Assembly (NCBI RefSeq): GCF_910592395.1
Contig: NC_088326.1
Location: 3,353,001-3,417,000, forward strand
Length of the DNA: 64,000 nucleotides
Direction: 5' to 3'
Source of the DNA: Lineus longissimus
Lineage: Eukaryota; Nemertea; Pilidiophora; Heteronemertea; Lineidae
Shown here: in pieces, positions 10,128 through 20,569 of the stretch
How positions within the stretch are numbered: the first letter of the stretch is position 1
How the letters are laid out: each line of letters starts with the position of its first letter
Program-made: the position numbers and the translations under genes
The notes under the pieces: model-generated
The model's input: the letters and a program-made list of their open reading frames with translations, nothing else
Database searches by the model: none
What the model was told of the DNA's origin: nothing

Positions 10128-11783
10128 AGGGTATCGAGAGCGCCCATTGATAAACAACCTAGATACCAACCCATCGGGTGTCTATTGGTTTCAAAACACA
10201 GAACACCAAGACAGGAGTACATTATATCTAAGATTGCTTTTAGTCAAATGAGAAGCAAAGATCCAACTACAGTTGAGAGCATCATAATTAACGTGCAGAG
10301 CCTGAAACTTCATGCACTATACGAACAATTGTGCAAGTGAGGAGAGATAGCCCTCAGCGCAATACCGCCTCATGCAGGGTATCGATAGCGCACACTGTCA
10401 AGTGAGAAGCAACGATCCAACTACAGTTGAGAGCATCATAAATGCGCAGAGCCTAAGACCCATACACAAGGTAGATATGTGGAGTGCCCAAGACACATAC
10501 ACAAGACAATGTGCAGGAATAAAGGGGGAAGATCCCTCCTAGCACAACCAGCCCATTGCAGGGTATCAAAGCCCAAACTGTTGAAACCATAACATCGCAC
10601 CAACTATGGGTTCGCGATATCAAGGGCGGGCTTCAAATTGGTTGGGAGCAATGATCCAACTACAAGGGCATCATAAATGAGCAGAGCCTAAGACTCACAC
10701 CCAAGGTAAACAAGCGCACAGTGCCTGACGGCCCATGCACCCAACTTAATAAGCATATGAACCGTATGCTATTGAGCTAACGAACTAAAGCAATAAGCTT
10801 CAGTAAGACATCTAACCTAGCTACTCATAGCAGATGTGACAGCGGAACGCACGCTGCGGTACAATTTGAGGTTTCCCAATGGGTTCATATGGACGCTGTC
10901 CCTGTTATAAATGTTACTAGTAGGCTAGGAAACGCCTTTATGAAGCCATAACTTCAGGGTATCGAGAGCGCCCATTGACAAACAACCTAGATACCAACCC
11001 ATCGGGTGTCTATTGGTTTCAAAACACAGAACACCAAGACAGGAGTACATGATATCTAAGATTGCTTTTAGTCAAATGAGAAGCAAAGATCCAACTACAG
11101 TTGAGAGCATCATAATTAACGTGCAGAGCCTGAAACTTCATGCACTATACGAACAATTGTGCAAGTGAGGAGAGATAGCCCTCAGCGCAATACCGCCTCA
11201 TGCAGGGTATCGATAGCGCACACTGTCGAGTGAGAAGCAACGATCCAACTACAGTTGAGAGCATCATAAATGCGCAGAGCCTAAGACCCATACACAAGGT
11301 AGATATGTGGAGTGCCCAAGACACATACACAAGACAATGTGCAGGAATAAAGGGGGAAGATCCCTCCTAGCACAACCAGCCCATTGCAGGGTATCAAAGC
11401 CCAAACTGTTGAAACCATAACATCGCACCAACTATGGGTTCGCGATATCAAGGGCGGGCTTCAAATTGGTTGGGAGCAATGATCCAACTACAAGGGCATC
11501 ATAAATGAGCAGAGCCTAAGACTCACACCCAAGGTAAATAAGCGCACAGTGCCTGACGGCCCATGCACCCAACTTAATAAGCATATGAACCGTATGCTAT
11601 TGAGCTAACGAACTAAAGCAATAAGCTTCAGTAAGACATCTAACCTAGCTACTCATAGCAGATGTGACAGCGGAACGCACGCTGCGGTACAATTTGAGGT
11701 TTCCCAATGGGTTCATATGGACGCTGTCCCTGTTATAAATGTTACTAGTAGGCTGGGAAACGCCTTTATGAAGCCATAACTTC
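10128..11783. repeat. 828-bp direct tandem duplication inside the DIRS element
   Basis: Units 10128-10955 and 10956-11783 are nearly identical (offset 828 bp). The distal unit contains the 3' end of the SGNH ORF and the proximal unit repeats that tail without the rest of the gene. Each unit has internal sub-repeats, e.g. GTGAGGAGAGATA and CAACTACAGTTGAGAGCATC. The length sits between the SGNH and Gag ORFs. Confidence 0.85.
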
Positions 11784-12433
11784 ACCGGTATGGGACCCAA
11801 AGGGTCACAAAAATCTATCAAGTAACCATTAGTTCTGAAGACCTTGTCATTGTACACTTCAACGGATAGGTCTTGGGTGCGTGTTTTAAGGCGCTTGACT
11901 AAGCCGCCTACAAAAACTTTCCTTAAAGATGTTATCTTTGAAATGTATAACTCCACCAACTCCGATACTGAGTACGCTACATTAAAGGGGGCGGACGCAG
12001 AGCTTAGAGCATCTAGATCATTTGAACCAATCTGCAGAAATAGCACATGGGGCTGGAAAATCATCAGCTCCTCCCATATGGTCGCGTTTGAGCCCAAACT
12101 TGCGACAGTACCGCCACCGATATGGTGCCAACTAACACTACAATTAGCTAAGTCTAACCAGTTTGGCCGGGGGAGTGGTGGAGCCACATTACTAAACTGC
12201 TGCATAAATGGAAAATCTCGTGAGAATTCCATCAACCTACGCACGTAACTGTGACCTACAATAGCTACTTTGGTCTGCTGAATCGCAGTCATGGTTCTAG
12301 CTACTATATACGAGAAAGCTAGAAAGTATACTCCCCAGGTTAAAACGTTGGAATAAAAAACCGGTACTCCAAGGATAAATTCAGGAACGAAATATGTTGG
12401 AAACGAAATAATTAAACAACTTGTTCGTCTCAC
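11645..12433 (-). CDS. SGNH (GDSL-like) hydrolase encoded by the DIRS element (262 aa)
   Basis: This is a putative lipase/esterase-fold protein. Block I is VGHSYVRRL with S62 as nucleophile (GHS replaces the canonical GDS). Block II is G-rich HHIGGGT near 105, block III is QIGSNDL with N138, and block V is DSVHM with D236 and H239. All catalytic residues are present. Similar SGNH ORFs with GHS(F/Y)-RRL are known in some Ngaro-type DIRS and CR1-like retroelements. Their role in transposition is unknown. It is the first ORF of the element, and its ATG lies inside repeat A1. Residues about 20-45 are hydrophobic and could form a signal or anchor. The frame is intact, unlike Gag and RT. Confidence 0.85.
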   Translation of the reverse strand: MRRTSCLIISFPTYFVPEFILGVPVFYSNVLTWGVYFLAFSYIVARTMTAIQQTKVAIVGHSYVRRLMEFSRDFPFMQQFSNVAPPLPRPNWLDLANCSVSWHHIGGGTVASLGSNATIWEELMIFQPHVLFLQIGSNDLDALSSASAPFNVAYSVSELVELYISKITSLRKVFVGGLVKRLKTRTQDLSVEVYNDKVFRTNGYLIDFCDPLGPIPVKLWLHKGVSQPTSNIYNRDSVHMNPLGNLKLYRSVRSAVTSAMSS

Positions 12434-12654
12434 TGCAACCTGGCAAGTAATAAAGCTCTTGCCCCTTGAAACTAGCTAGCCCCTTGAAACCAGCTTGGGA
12501 CCCTAGCTAGAATCTGATTGGTCAGCCATATTCCTGGACACTCCCAGACCTGGCTGATTAGCATGTGGTGAGGGCTGAACAAGTTGGTTAGGTTATCCCA
12601 CATAAAATCCATTATGTCAGTCTATTGTTTATAGTTTACATAATGAGCATTTAT
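12401..12654 (-). repeat. DIRS split repeat A1 (254 bp)
   Basis: This is the left terminal repeat in the element's orientation, matching A2 (6196-6449). About 30 bp beyond it (12655-12684) is not present in unit B. Confidence 0.9.
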
Positions 12655-13014
12655 TTTTCTCGGACGGGGGGTTTTGTTCTGGAGTCCGGGTTTCTTGAAC
12701 TTTCCTGTCACTTTCTGGGTTGTGGGGTACATCTTAAACCTTCATTCACTCCATCAAAAACACGGAAAAACTCGGTTGTTTTCGCGAACTTCATTAACAA
12801 CATAATTTGATTCTACGGCAGCAGTTTACCATCGAAACCTCAGAGTATATGCCGTTAATTTGAACTAGAAATTTGCTGCTCACACGATTCTGAACTGCTG
12901 CAGCGGAATCGGGCCTTTACACTCCTGGAAAAAGTCTCGCAAACACATCAACCAACATTCAACCTATATTTTCGGTTGTTTCCAAATTAGTGATTAAAAG
13001 CCGTCCATTTTCAG

Positions 13015-13161
13015 TCCTGCATGACGTCACTGATGAGTTTTGTGCAGACTTACTCCGTCGTCATAATCGCCGTGGCATCAACCGTGGCGTTCATACAGCT
13101 TCTTGTAATTATTGCCGCCTGCTGCTTCTGCCGGGCCATCGGCACTGATTCCGATAAATAG
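13015..13161 (+). CDS. Tetraspanin terminal exon 7b, alternative TM4 and tail (copy A)
   Basis: The exon has a CATTTTCAG acceptor, 48 codons and TAG. It starts SCMTSLMSF, again supplying the sixth EC2 cysteine, then TM4 (VVIIAVAS to LLVIIAA) and tail CCFCRAIGTDSDK. It is closely homologous to exon 7a (TCYASLMSY, CCLCRAIGGDSDTRA) with the same phase 0 entry. It must serve as an alternative last exon or belong to a partial gene copy. In unit A it is 7.5 kb from 7a because of the DIRS insertion; in unit B the gap is only 450 bp. Confidence 0.88.
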   Translation, partial: SCMTSLMSFVQTYSVVIIAVASTVAFIQLLVIIAACCFCRAIGTDSDK

Positions 13162-14030
13162 GAAGTTGATAGAGAGGTTGCGCTTTCAAAACGTATACGT
13201 AAAGAAACGTGAATACAGATATTGCTCCAATGCAAATCTTTTGATTTTAACGAACGGCGTACGCCTTTAAGAACCTGTCACGTGGACTATATAATAAATA
13301 GGTAACGAGAATTGATGTACATGTAATAGCTTTAATAAATTGTTTTAGGTTGTAAATATTCATACATGGTTGGTAATTAAAAACTTGGAAAATCAAATTG
13401 ACTCGTTGTGTTATCATTCTTCCTTTAAAGTGGTCCTCCATGTTTCACCAATAGTAGCAGCGCCATTCACAGGACTAACATTTGGTCATCCGGAGCTTCA
13501 GTGCCTTTAAATCAGTAATACCTCGCTCTCGGCGAGGGGAGGAGCATGCATCTGACCCGGGCATTCGATGATGATTTTGGGTGAGATTTTAAGAAAAAAT
13601 GACTATCCTGACCAACTTGGTCCAAAACCCTCCAAAGTATAGTCGTCAGAATTCCTAATTGAATCAAATATTTATTTATCTATTTGAAAGACTCTGATTT
13701 TATCGAAGTTGGAGATCTATCTTTTTGCTACCCGATTTAAACGCTTTCATCACCATCACAACACAATATGATATCATGTTAAAAATTGAAATAAAATCAA
13801 TAAATCAATAGTTCACAATACCGACCAACCTCATAAATGATTTTTTAAGTCAGTTTCCAACAATTGGTGCAGAGGTTATCGACATTTCAAGTCGCGGCGC
13901 CAGATAAAAGGCGTGCTATACAGCTCAAAGCAAAGTAATGGCTTGTGCGAGAGAACCTTTTGCAACTGTCTGGCTTGTGGCATCCTTTATCAGCAAAGCG
14001 CAGTCCACCAGCCCAAATCTATTTCGGGCC
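13162..14030. other. 3' flank of tetraspanin, no gene seen
   Basis: AT-rich sequence with AATAAA-type hexamers (e.g. near 13291, 13332 and 13790) that could serve polyadenylation of the 7b isoform. It is duplicated at 34752-35621. Confidence 0.5.
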
Positions 14031-14100
14031 GTCGGAGTGGCGCAGTGGAGCATCGGCGCTGCCTGTCACCACTGAGGTTCCGGTTCGATTCCCGGCCGGT
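14031..14100 (+). repeat. tRNA-derived SINE head (copy A)
   Basis: It shows a pol III box A-like TGGCGCAGTGG (14038-14048) and a perfect box B GGTTCGATTCC (14082-14092) with a T-arm-like stem. The acceptor ends do not pair well and there is no clear anticodon arm, so this is a tRNA-like SINE head rather than a tRNA gene. The same element is at 35622-35691. Confidence 0.7.
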
Positions 14101-14804
14101 CTTGGTACACTCACGTGTTAGAGAGGGCGGCCACTCTCTTCGAAAGAGTAGGTTTTCACCGGTGTACATGTGAGTTACAATCGCCCGATATTGTTTATTG
14201 AGTTAATAATCACCACCGTTTGATGTCTGTGATATTGGTGAGAATAGAATGCACAACTTTTAGCAACGAAACCCATCCGGACACAGCCATGATCTTTTCC
14301 GTGAGCCTTTGTGTTTCGTCTTGGGCGTCAAATGGTCTCTAAATCGCGTCTGCGGGCATATCGATAGGTTCTTACTACAAGCGACGCCAAGTCATCCATA
14401 GTCCAGTGATGAAGCAGAGTCCGTGCCCGTGATGAAGTGTAGTCCAGTCGATGAATCGTGAATAATTGTGTACAGTCCTCTAGCTGATAAGTTCTGTTTG
14501 GTTCAACCGACGAATTGTGTACAGTCAAGCCGGTGTATTATGCGGTATGAAACTTGGCAGATGGTTGGCTAGTCCACCGAAGCTGACGAAATGAGCTGAC
14601 ATGATTTACATCAGCTAACACCCTCGAAACACGGCGGACAATCCAGCCGTAATTCAATTTGGTCTACTGCGCAGACGGAAGCCTCGGCCCTGTAATATAT
14701 TTACTATGTAAAGCCCTTGAGTGGGTTTTTTTTCAGGATATTGAAGTTAAGTTTCTCAATCATACAAACAAACGATTCTGAGATATTCCGAGCAAATTTT
14801 CAAA

Positions 14805-15062
14805 ATGACCAAGCAAATTCGACGGGCCTACTACGAGAAGCTGATTGACAACAGAGCTTTGTATCATCCAGATCTGTCCAGCTCGCTGGAGGTATCACTT
14901 CTTGGTTGTGCAACCGTTTGCCTTTTGCATGCAATTTGTACCACGTTTGATACTTGTGACAAAGGCAATGGTATTACGTGCCAGGGGAGTCGCAGAGAGG
15001 GCACCTGTATGGAGAAGGAGGAGGCTTTTTTCAAGCCAAGGTGCAGGCTATTTCAAAGAAAG
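14805..15062 (+). CDS. PAN/apple-like exon (copy A)
   Basis: The ORF is open from an ATG at 14805 (AAAATGACC) to a good donor (AAAG/GTAATG at 15063), 86 codons. The spacing LLGCATVCLLHAICTTF and later cysteines ending PRCRLF fits the C-terminal half of a PAN/apple-type domain (CxxxCLxxxxCxxF...C), a disulfide-rich extracellular binding module. There is no signal peptide, so the ATG may be fortuitous and this may be an internal exon. No following exon was recognised nearby. The copy at 36396 differs by two residues (Y/H and I/V). Confidence 0.5.
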
Positions 15063-15362
15063 GTAATGATATATTCTAAAACACCTTGGCCACAATGATT
15101 GGTTTTTATAATGGATGATGTGTTAGCCTCGTTTTCACAACAAATGTTTTGGTGTGACACTCACTACCTCTTGAGAGGGGATAAAATGTGTCGAAAACAG
15201 ATTATCGGTGAATAATTCTTAATCTATATATCGGTTGAAAAGTTTTAGAATAGACATTAGTACCTCATTGTCGGTATTGGGTGTCTCGCCAAACACAGCT
15301 TGGGGGTAGCTGTCTTTTCTCGCTAAATCTCGGCTGCCGCCTCGGTTAAGGCCAACATCTAA

Positions 15363-16103
15363 AGCTAAGCGCACACGGGCGACAAAAAAATGACAGCGAA
15401 ACTGAAAACATTTGTTTTCAGTTGTTTTCGAAATGTTTTGCGACTTTGTCGCGTTTGTTTCAATCACTCGCACACGGGAGACAAAATGACACGGTAACGT
15501 CACAGGTCACGTCAAAAACAAGGGGTAACCATGGTTGCGCCATACGTCACACACCCGGTCACACCCGCGTATTCCAAGATGGCGGCCGATCTCTAGGGTC
15601 TTTGCTATTTCAGTAATTGCGGCATACCGCCTGTTCTTATCGCTGTAGAGCGGCGAGGTCACCTCAAACAGGGCAGGCCTTTCCTGCCACAGCTCGACCA
15701 ACCTGCCCTCGAGCTCAGTCGTCCGTATTAATTCATGCAATTCCGATTCTTCATCCACAATCAACCCCGTTTCGTTTAAAATTGGCGCTGCCATTTTGAC
15801 CTGGCTTGGTTGGTATCACATGACGCTGAACGTCATCGTGATTGGCTAATGATGATGATGACGCAAAAAATGTTTTACATTTCGCTGCAGTCACCCGCAA
15901 ACGGGCGACGTTTTGACGAAAAACATTTTGACTAGGTCTAAAATATATTGCATGTTTAATATTCGAAAACTGTTTCAAAAACAAATGTTTTCGAAAAACA
16001 TTTGTTTTTGTCGCCCGCAGACGGGAAACAAATTGTGAAAAAATATTTGAAAACAAATGTTTTCAGGTTTTTTTGTCATTTTGTTGCCCGTGTGCGCTTA
16101 GCT
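15363..16103 (-). mobile_element. PIF/Harbinger-type element carrying a MADF ORF (copy A)
   Basis: The element is flanked by 3-bp TAA direct repeats (15360-15362, 16104-16106). The ends are inverted repeats starting AGCTAAGCGCACACGGGC at the left, mirrored at the right, with further inner AAAACATTTGTTTTC palindromes. TWA target duplication is the signature of PIF/Harbinger. The 741-bp element has no transposase but carries a MADF-domain ORF, the usual second gene of such elements. It is also present at 36964-37704, so it predates the duplication. Confidence 0.85.
15507..15794 (-). CDS. MADF-domain protein of the Harbinger element (95 aa, copy A)
   Basis: The start is AAAATGGCA. Residues about 20-70 match the MADF (Myb/SANT-like, DNA-binding) pattern: ELIRTTELEGRLVELWQERP, ALFEVTSPLYSDKNRR, AAITEIAKTL. 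In autonomous Harbinger elements this type of protein partners with the transposase and binds the ends. The frame reads out to a stop after YPLFLT. The last residues may be intronic, because a possible donor (CATG/GTTACC) precedes them. Confidence 0.8.
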   Translation of the reverse strand: MAAPILNETGLIVDEESELHELIRTTELEGRLVELWQERPALFEVTSPLYSDKNRRYAAITEIAKTLEIGRHLGIRGCDRVCDVWRNHGYPLFLT

Positions 16104-16107
16104 TAAA

Positions 16108-18806
16108 CCCCACACCCAAACTGTCCCTTCAAATCACGTGCACGGAGCTATATAAATACGATTGCCGTGTGCTTGCGCACTTCCGACTCCAAAAGAATCG
16201 AATCTTAATTTTAATTCGCCATTTGCTGACATCATTGGCGCCAAAGACTATTTCTTTTGACCCTGTTGACCTCGCTTCTAAAAGCTTTTTTGAGAAAGCC
16301 ATTTAAACATTAAAATCAACTACGAACATTATCTATAATATCACCGAGCTATATACATTGTAAATGCGATATATCAAGAAATAACTGTCGCATTATCGAA
16401 TTATACGGTTAGCTTGGAACTATTTGTACCCAATTACCCTTCTGCCAGCGTAACCTCGTCACAATCATAGCGCTTCTTTAATATGCCGACGGTTGACCAA
16501 CGAAAATCCCGGTCTACCATTAAAGCCGTGATGGCCTCGGCGGTTAGACGGTTGTACTGTGGAATGGATGGTCACGAGATCGAACCCCGGCGAATCTAAT
16601 TTTTCGAGTTTTTTTTTAAAATGTTCTCGTTATTATTCATTCATGTACGTTTATCAGGCGCGGATCCAAGCAGGTGCACCAGACGCACGGCTCCTAATTG
16701 ATGTAAACGTTTTTAATTTACCACTCATGAAATTTTTGAACACACCTGTCCAGGAATGTTGATAAGAAATGCAGAGCACGCTCCCTCTTCTTCCAGTTCC
16801 TAGATTCGCCGGCCCTCTTATACCACCACCTTATACCATTATGAATATTTTCACGAAGAAAACCCCTTCACCCGAACTTTTCAAGCTGAAGTACACACTG
16901 ATTTAGGTGTTCGAGCACTCCAGAGAATGGTTTGACATGTCGGCGCTAAATTCATTATCAGTGATGAGCATTTAGTTTGTAACTACAGTGATGAGCTGCA
17001 GGCGGATAGATTCAAATTACATATCATCTTCCTGGTCACCTAAATCCCACACCCAAACTGTCCCTTCAAATCACGTGCACGGAGCTATATAAATACGATT
17101 GCCGTGTGCTTGCGCACTTCCGACTCCAAAAGAATCGAATCTTAATTCAAATTCGCCATTGCTGACATCATTGGCGCCAAAGACTATTTCTTTTGACCCT
17201 GTTGACCTCGCTTCTAAAAGCTTTTTTGAGAAAGCCATTTAAACATTAAAAATCAACTACGAACATTATCTATAATATCACCGAGCTATATAAATGCGAT
17301 ATATCAAGAAATAACTGTCGCATTATCGAATTATACGGTTAGCTTGGAACTATTTGTACCCAATTACCTTTCCGCCAGCGTAACCTCGTCACAATCATCG
17401 CGCTTCTTCAATATGCCGACGACTTGACCAACGAAAATCCCGGTATACCATTAAACCCTTGATGGCCTCGGCGGTTAGACGGTTGTACTGTGGAATGGAT
17501 GGTCACGAGTTCGAACTCCGGCGAATCTAATTTTTCGAGATTTTTTGAAAAATGTTCTCGTTATTATTCATTCATGTACGTTTATCAGGCGCGGATCCAA
17601 GCAGGTGCACCAGACGCACGGCTCCTAATTGGTGTAAACGTTTTTAATTTACCACTCATGAAATTTTTGAACACACCTGTCCAGGAATGTTGATAAGAAA
17701 TGCAGAGCACGCTCCCTCTTCTTCCAGTTCCTAGATTCGCCGGCCCTCTTATACCACCACCTTATACCATTATGAATATTATCACGAAGAAAACCCCTTC
17801 ACCCGAACTTTTCAAGCTGAAGTACACACTGATTTAGGTGTTCGAGCACTCCAGAGAATGGTTTGACATGTCGGCGCTAAATTCATTATCAGTGATGAGC
17901 ATTAAGTTTGTAACTACAGTGATGAGCTGCAGGCAGATAGATTCAAATTACATATCATCTTCCTGGTCACCTAAATCCCACACCCAAACTGTCCCTTCAA
18001 ATCACGTGCACGGAGCTATATAAATACGATTGCCGTGTGCTTGCGCACTTCCGACTCCAAAAGAATCGAATCTTAATTCAAATTCGCCATTGCTGACATC
18101 ATTGGCGCCAAAGACTATTTCTTTTGACCCTGTTGACCTCGCTTCTAAAAGCTTTTTTGAGAAAGCCATTTAAACATTAAAAATCAACTACGAACATTAT
18201 CTATAATATCACCGAGCTATATAAATGCGATATATCAAGAAATAACTGTCGCATTATCGAATTATACGGTTAGCTTGGAACTATTTGTACCCAATTACCC
18301 TTCCGCCAGCGTAACCTCGTCACAATCATGGCGCTTCTTCAATATGCCGACGACTTGACCAACGAAAATCCCGGTCTACCATTAAAGCCTTGATGGCCTC
18401 GGCGGTTAGACGGTTGTACTGTGGAATGGATGGTCACGAGTTCGAACTCCGGCGAATCTAATTTTTCGAGTTTTTTTGAAAAATTACACACTGTACACAC
18501 TGATTTAGGTGTTCGAGCACTCCAGAGAATGGTTTGACATGTCGGCGCTAAATTCATTATCAGTGATGAGCATTAAGTTTGTAACTACAGTGATGAGCTG
18601 CAGGCGGATAGATTCAAATTACATATCATCTTCCTGGTCACCTAAATCCCACACCCAAACTGTCCCTTCAAATCACGTGCACGGAGCTATATAAATACGA
18701 TTGCCGTGTGCTTGCGCACTTCCGACTACAAAAGAATCGAATCTTGATTCAAATTCGCCATTGCTGACATCATTGGCGCCAAAGACTATTTCTTTTGACC
18801 CTGTTG
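16108..18806. repeat. ~931-bp tandem array (copy A: three units plus a partial)
   Basis: Units start with CCCACACCCAAACTGTCCC at 16108, 17046, 17977 and 18648. Spacings are 938, 931 and 671, so the third unit has an internal deletion. Each unit holds a TATA-like ACGGAGCTATATAAATACG box and a tRNA-like block. ORFs of 60-70 codons recur only because the unit recurs. Unit B holds two full units plus a partial third (37710-39735). Confidence 0.85.
16529..16597 (+). repeat. tRNA-like block inside the 931-bp repeat
   Basis: GATGGCCTCGGCGGTTAGAC (box A-like) is followed about 40 bp later by GAGATCGAACCCC or, in other units, GAGTTCGAACTCC (box B-like), then a T-rich run (TTTTTCGAGTTTTTTT) that could stop pol III. 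It occurs once per unit in both A and B arrays. It is possibly a SINE trapped in the array. Confidence 0.5.
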
Positions 18807-19469
18807 GCTGTATAGCTAAATAGTCAAAATTAGCAAAGATATGCACATGTCACTATGCTACGAGTATTAGGTCAGCAGGCGTTCGTCTATTACGCGATCA
18901 CGACTACTTCAAATACGTTGAGCAGAGAAACGAAAGTTTGATACCTAACTAAATTCTGAAAGATCACTATTTTGGTTTTGCTAATGTGCCTTCACTAATA
19001 TGTTCTTTCGTTTTCATCTCAAGTAATATCAACCTGAAAGTGATCTTGATTTTATCGATAGATACCTCTTACACTAATTGATCATCTAATGTAAGAGTTT
19101 TTTTAATATATTTGTCATAACAATTTTACAATACCCAAAATATGAGTCATACCAGCAGACCACAGGCCTAGACTACATATAGGCCCCTACTATAAATCAG
19201 ATACTTGGTCCTGGTCAATTGGACAGACTACCACTCGGAAGAGATTGTCCCCATGTTTATTAGAAATTTCTTTAGGACCGACTGACTGATGAGACTGTCC
19301 ATATGATTTCTGGAGATGTCTCTTGGACAAATTTCTCTTCGAGTAATTTCTAATTGAGGAGCCAGCACAATTAAATACTCTGGACATTGGCATGTGGGAT
19401 GTTATCATCAGTATCTTTGTCACAATTCTGTATCCACTTTCATCTCGGTTGTGTTGGCATTTGTTTCAG
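18807..19469. other. Interval before the sulfatase exon, no gene seen
   Basis: AT-rich, duplicated at 39736-40398 with few differences. It ends in a good acceptor, GGCATTTGTTTCAG. Confidence 0.5.
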
Positions 19470-19549
19470 GTCTCGCACATTCCCAGAAACCCAATGTTCT
19501 GTTGATTGTTGTGGATGATTTGAGACCAGCTATTGGCTGCTACGGCTAA
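19470..19549 (+). pseudogene. Iduronate-2-sulfatase-like exon fragment (copy A)
   Basis: After the acceptor at 19469, the frame reads LAHSQKPNVLLIVVDDLRPA then IGCYG and a TAA. The NVLLIxVDDLRPxxGCYG string is the N-terminal metal-binding strand (DD) of iduronate-2-sulfatase-type lysosomal sulfatases that degrade heparan and dermatan sulfate. In intact enzymes this is followed by the catalytic C-x-P-S-R segment; here a stop comes at once and no later sulfatase exon was found. It is truncated identically at 40399-40478, so truncation predates duplication. Confidence 0.75.
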
Positions 19550-20569
19550 AAATCAAACGAGGACTGACAACGAATTTGAGGGCTTCTTTCCAAAATTACA
19601 CTGTAGACAGATTGATTGATTTTTATGTATATATTGATGTCTTTTTGGTGGCACATTCTGCATGAGAGAAAGGACTTTGGGAGGATTAACCAGTCTTCTA
19701 AGATGACTGTGGTCCCAAGTAGTACTCAAGTTGTACTTAAAGAGTTTTCAGGTAGATATTGGGTACAACCAGTCTCGTGAGATCAGATAACCAGCTGGCA
19801 GAGGTTGGTTGTTCCATTGTCCGTCCTTGTGAGATGATTACCACGGTACAACCAAATCAGTTGTCTTGTATCACCCATGTAGAACGCGAGTGTAATGTTG
19901 TCTTGTACAGCTAAAGGACCCTTTGAAGTTGTGTCAATGACTTCCCAACCTGATCAGATAACCAGCTGGCAGACGTTGGTTGTTCCATTGTCCGTCCTTG
20001 TGAGATGATTACCACGGTACAACCAAATCAGTCGTCTTGTATCACAGTGTAATGTTGTCTTGTACAGCTAAAGGACCCTTTGAAGTTTGTGTCAATGTCT
20101 TCCCAACCTGACCAGATAACCAGCTGGAAGAGGTTGGTTGTTACGTAGGCTGTCCTGTCGTCTCCAAAGTTCATTAGCGGTAACCTTGGTGTAATTTTTA
20201 GGCTGTGTCAAGGTCGTCCCAACCTGACCAGATAACCAGCTGGCAGAGGGTAGTTGTTTCAGAGTTTTTATGTTGTGTCAAGGCCTTCACAATCTGAATA
20301 GATAAGCAGCTGGCAGAGGTTGATTGTTTCGACATCCCACAGACCATGCAGACAAAAAGATATTGGGATTTCACCAATCGCAATTGCCGTTGCCTGTACC
20401 ATGACAAAAGACGGACAATAGTGCGATGGGCTTCATGATTTTGCTTGGGTTGGGGAGTTCCTGGGCTGATAAGGGCAGACATACATTGGGTCAGGTCAAG
20501 TATTGGGGTTGAGAAAGTGTTAGGTGTTGGTGTAGGGGGCCTACCCGAAGGATAAAAAAATGTGTCTCA
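19550..20569. other. Non-coding tract with GATAACCAGCTGGCAGA repeats
   Basis: Imperfect direct repeats of about 70-150 bp contain CAGATAACCAGCTGGCAGAG and TTGGTTGTTCCATTG (near 19780, 19950, 20115, 20225, 20300). From about 19957 the sequence is present in inverted orientation in unit B, while 19551-19950 has no counterpart there. Confidence 0.6.

Larger units (their letters stand above)
5821..12654 (-). mobile_element. DIRS-like (PAT/Ngaro-type) tyrosine-recombinase retrotransposon, defective
   Basis: Read on the minus strand, the order is repeat A1 (12654-12401), SGNH hydrolase ORF, an 828-bp tandem duplication, Gag-like ORF, remnants of RT and RNase H, tyrosine recombinase, repeat B1 (6758-6445), A2 (6449-6196), then B2 (6134-5821). 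A1-body-B1-A2-B2 is the split direct repeat layout known for PAT- and Ngaro-type DIRS elements. These elements integrate by tyrosine recombinase and make no target duplication; none is visible here. The RT core is deleted and Gag is frameshifted, so the copy is non-autonomous. A 61-bp stretch between A2 and B2 is not repeated elsewhere. The element sits between the two terminal tetraspanin exons of unit A and is absent from unit B. Confidence 0.85.

Noticed and set aside
13913-14173. 86-codon plus-strand ORF
   Set aside because: Its centre is the tRNA-like SINE head, translated by chance.
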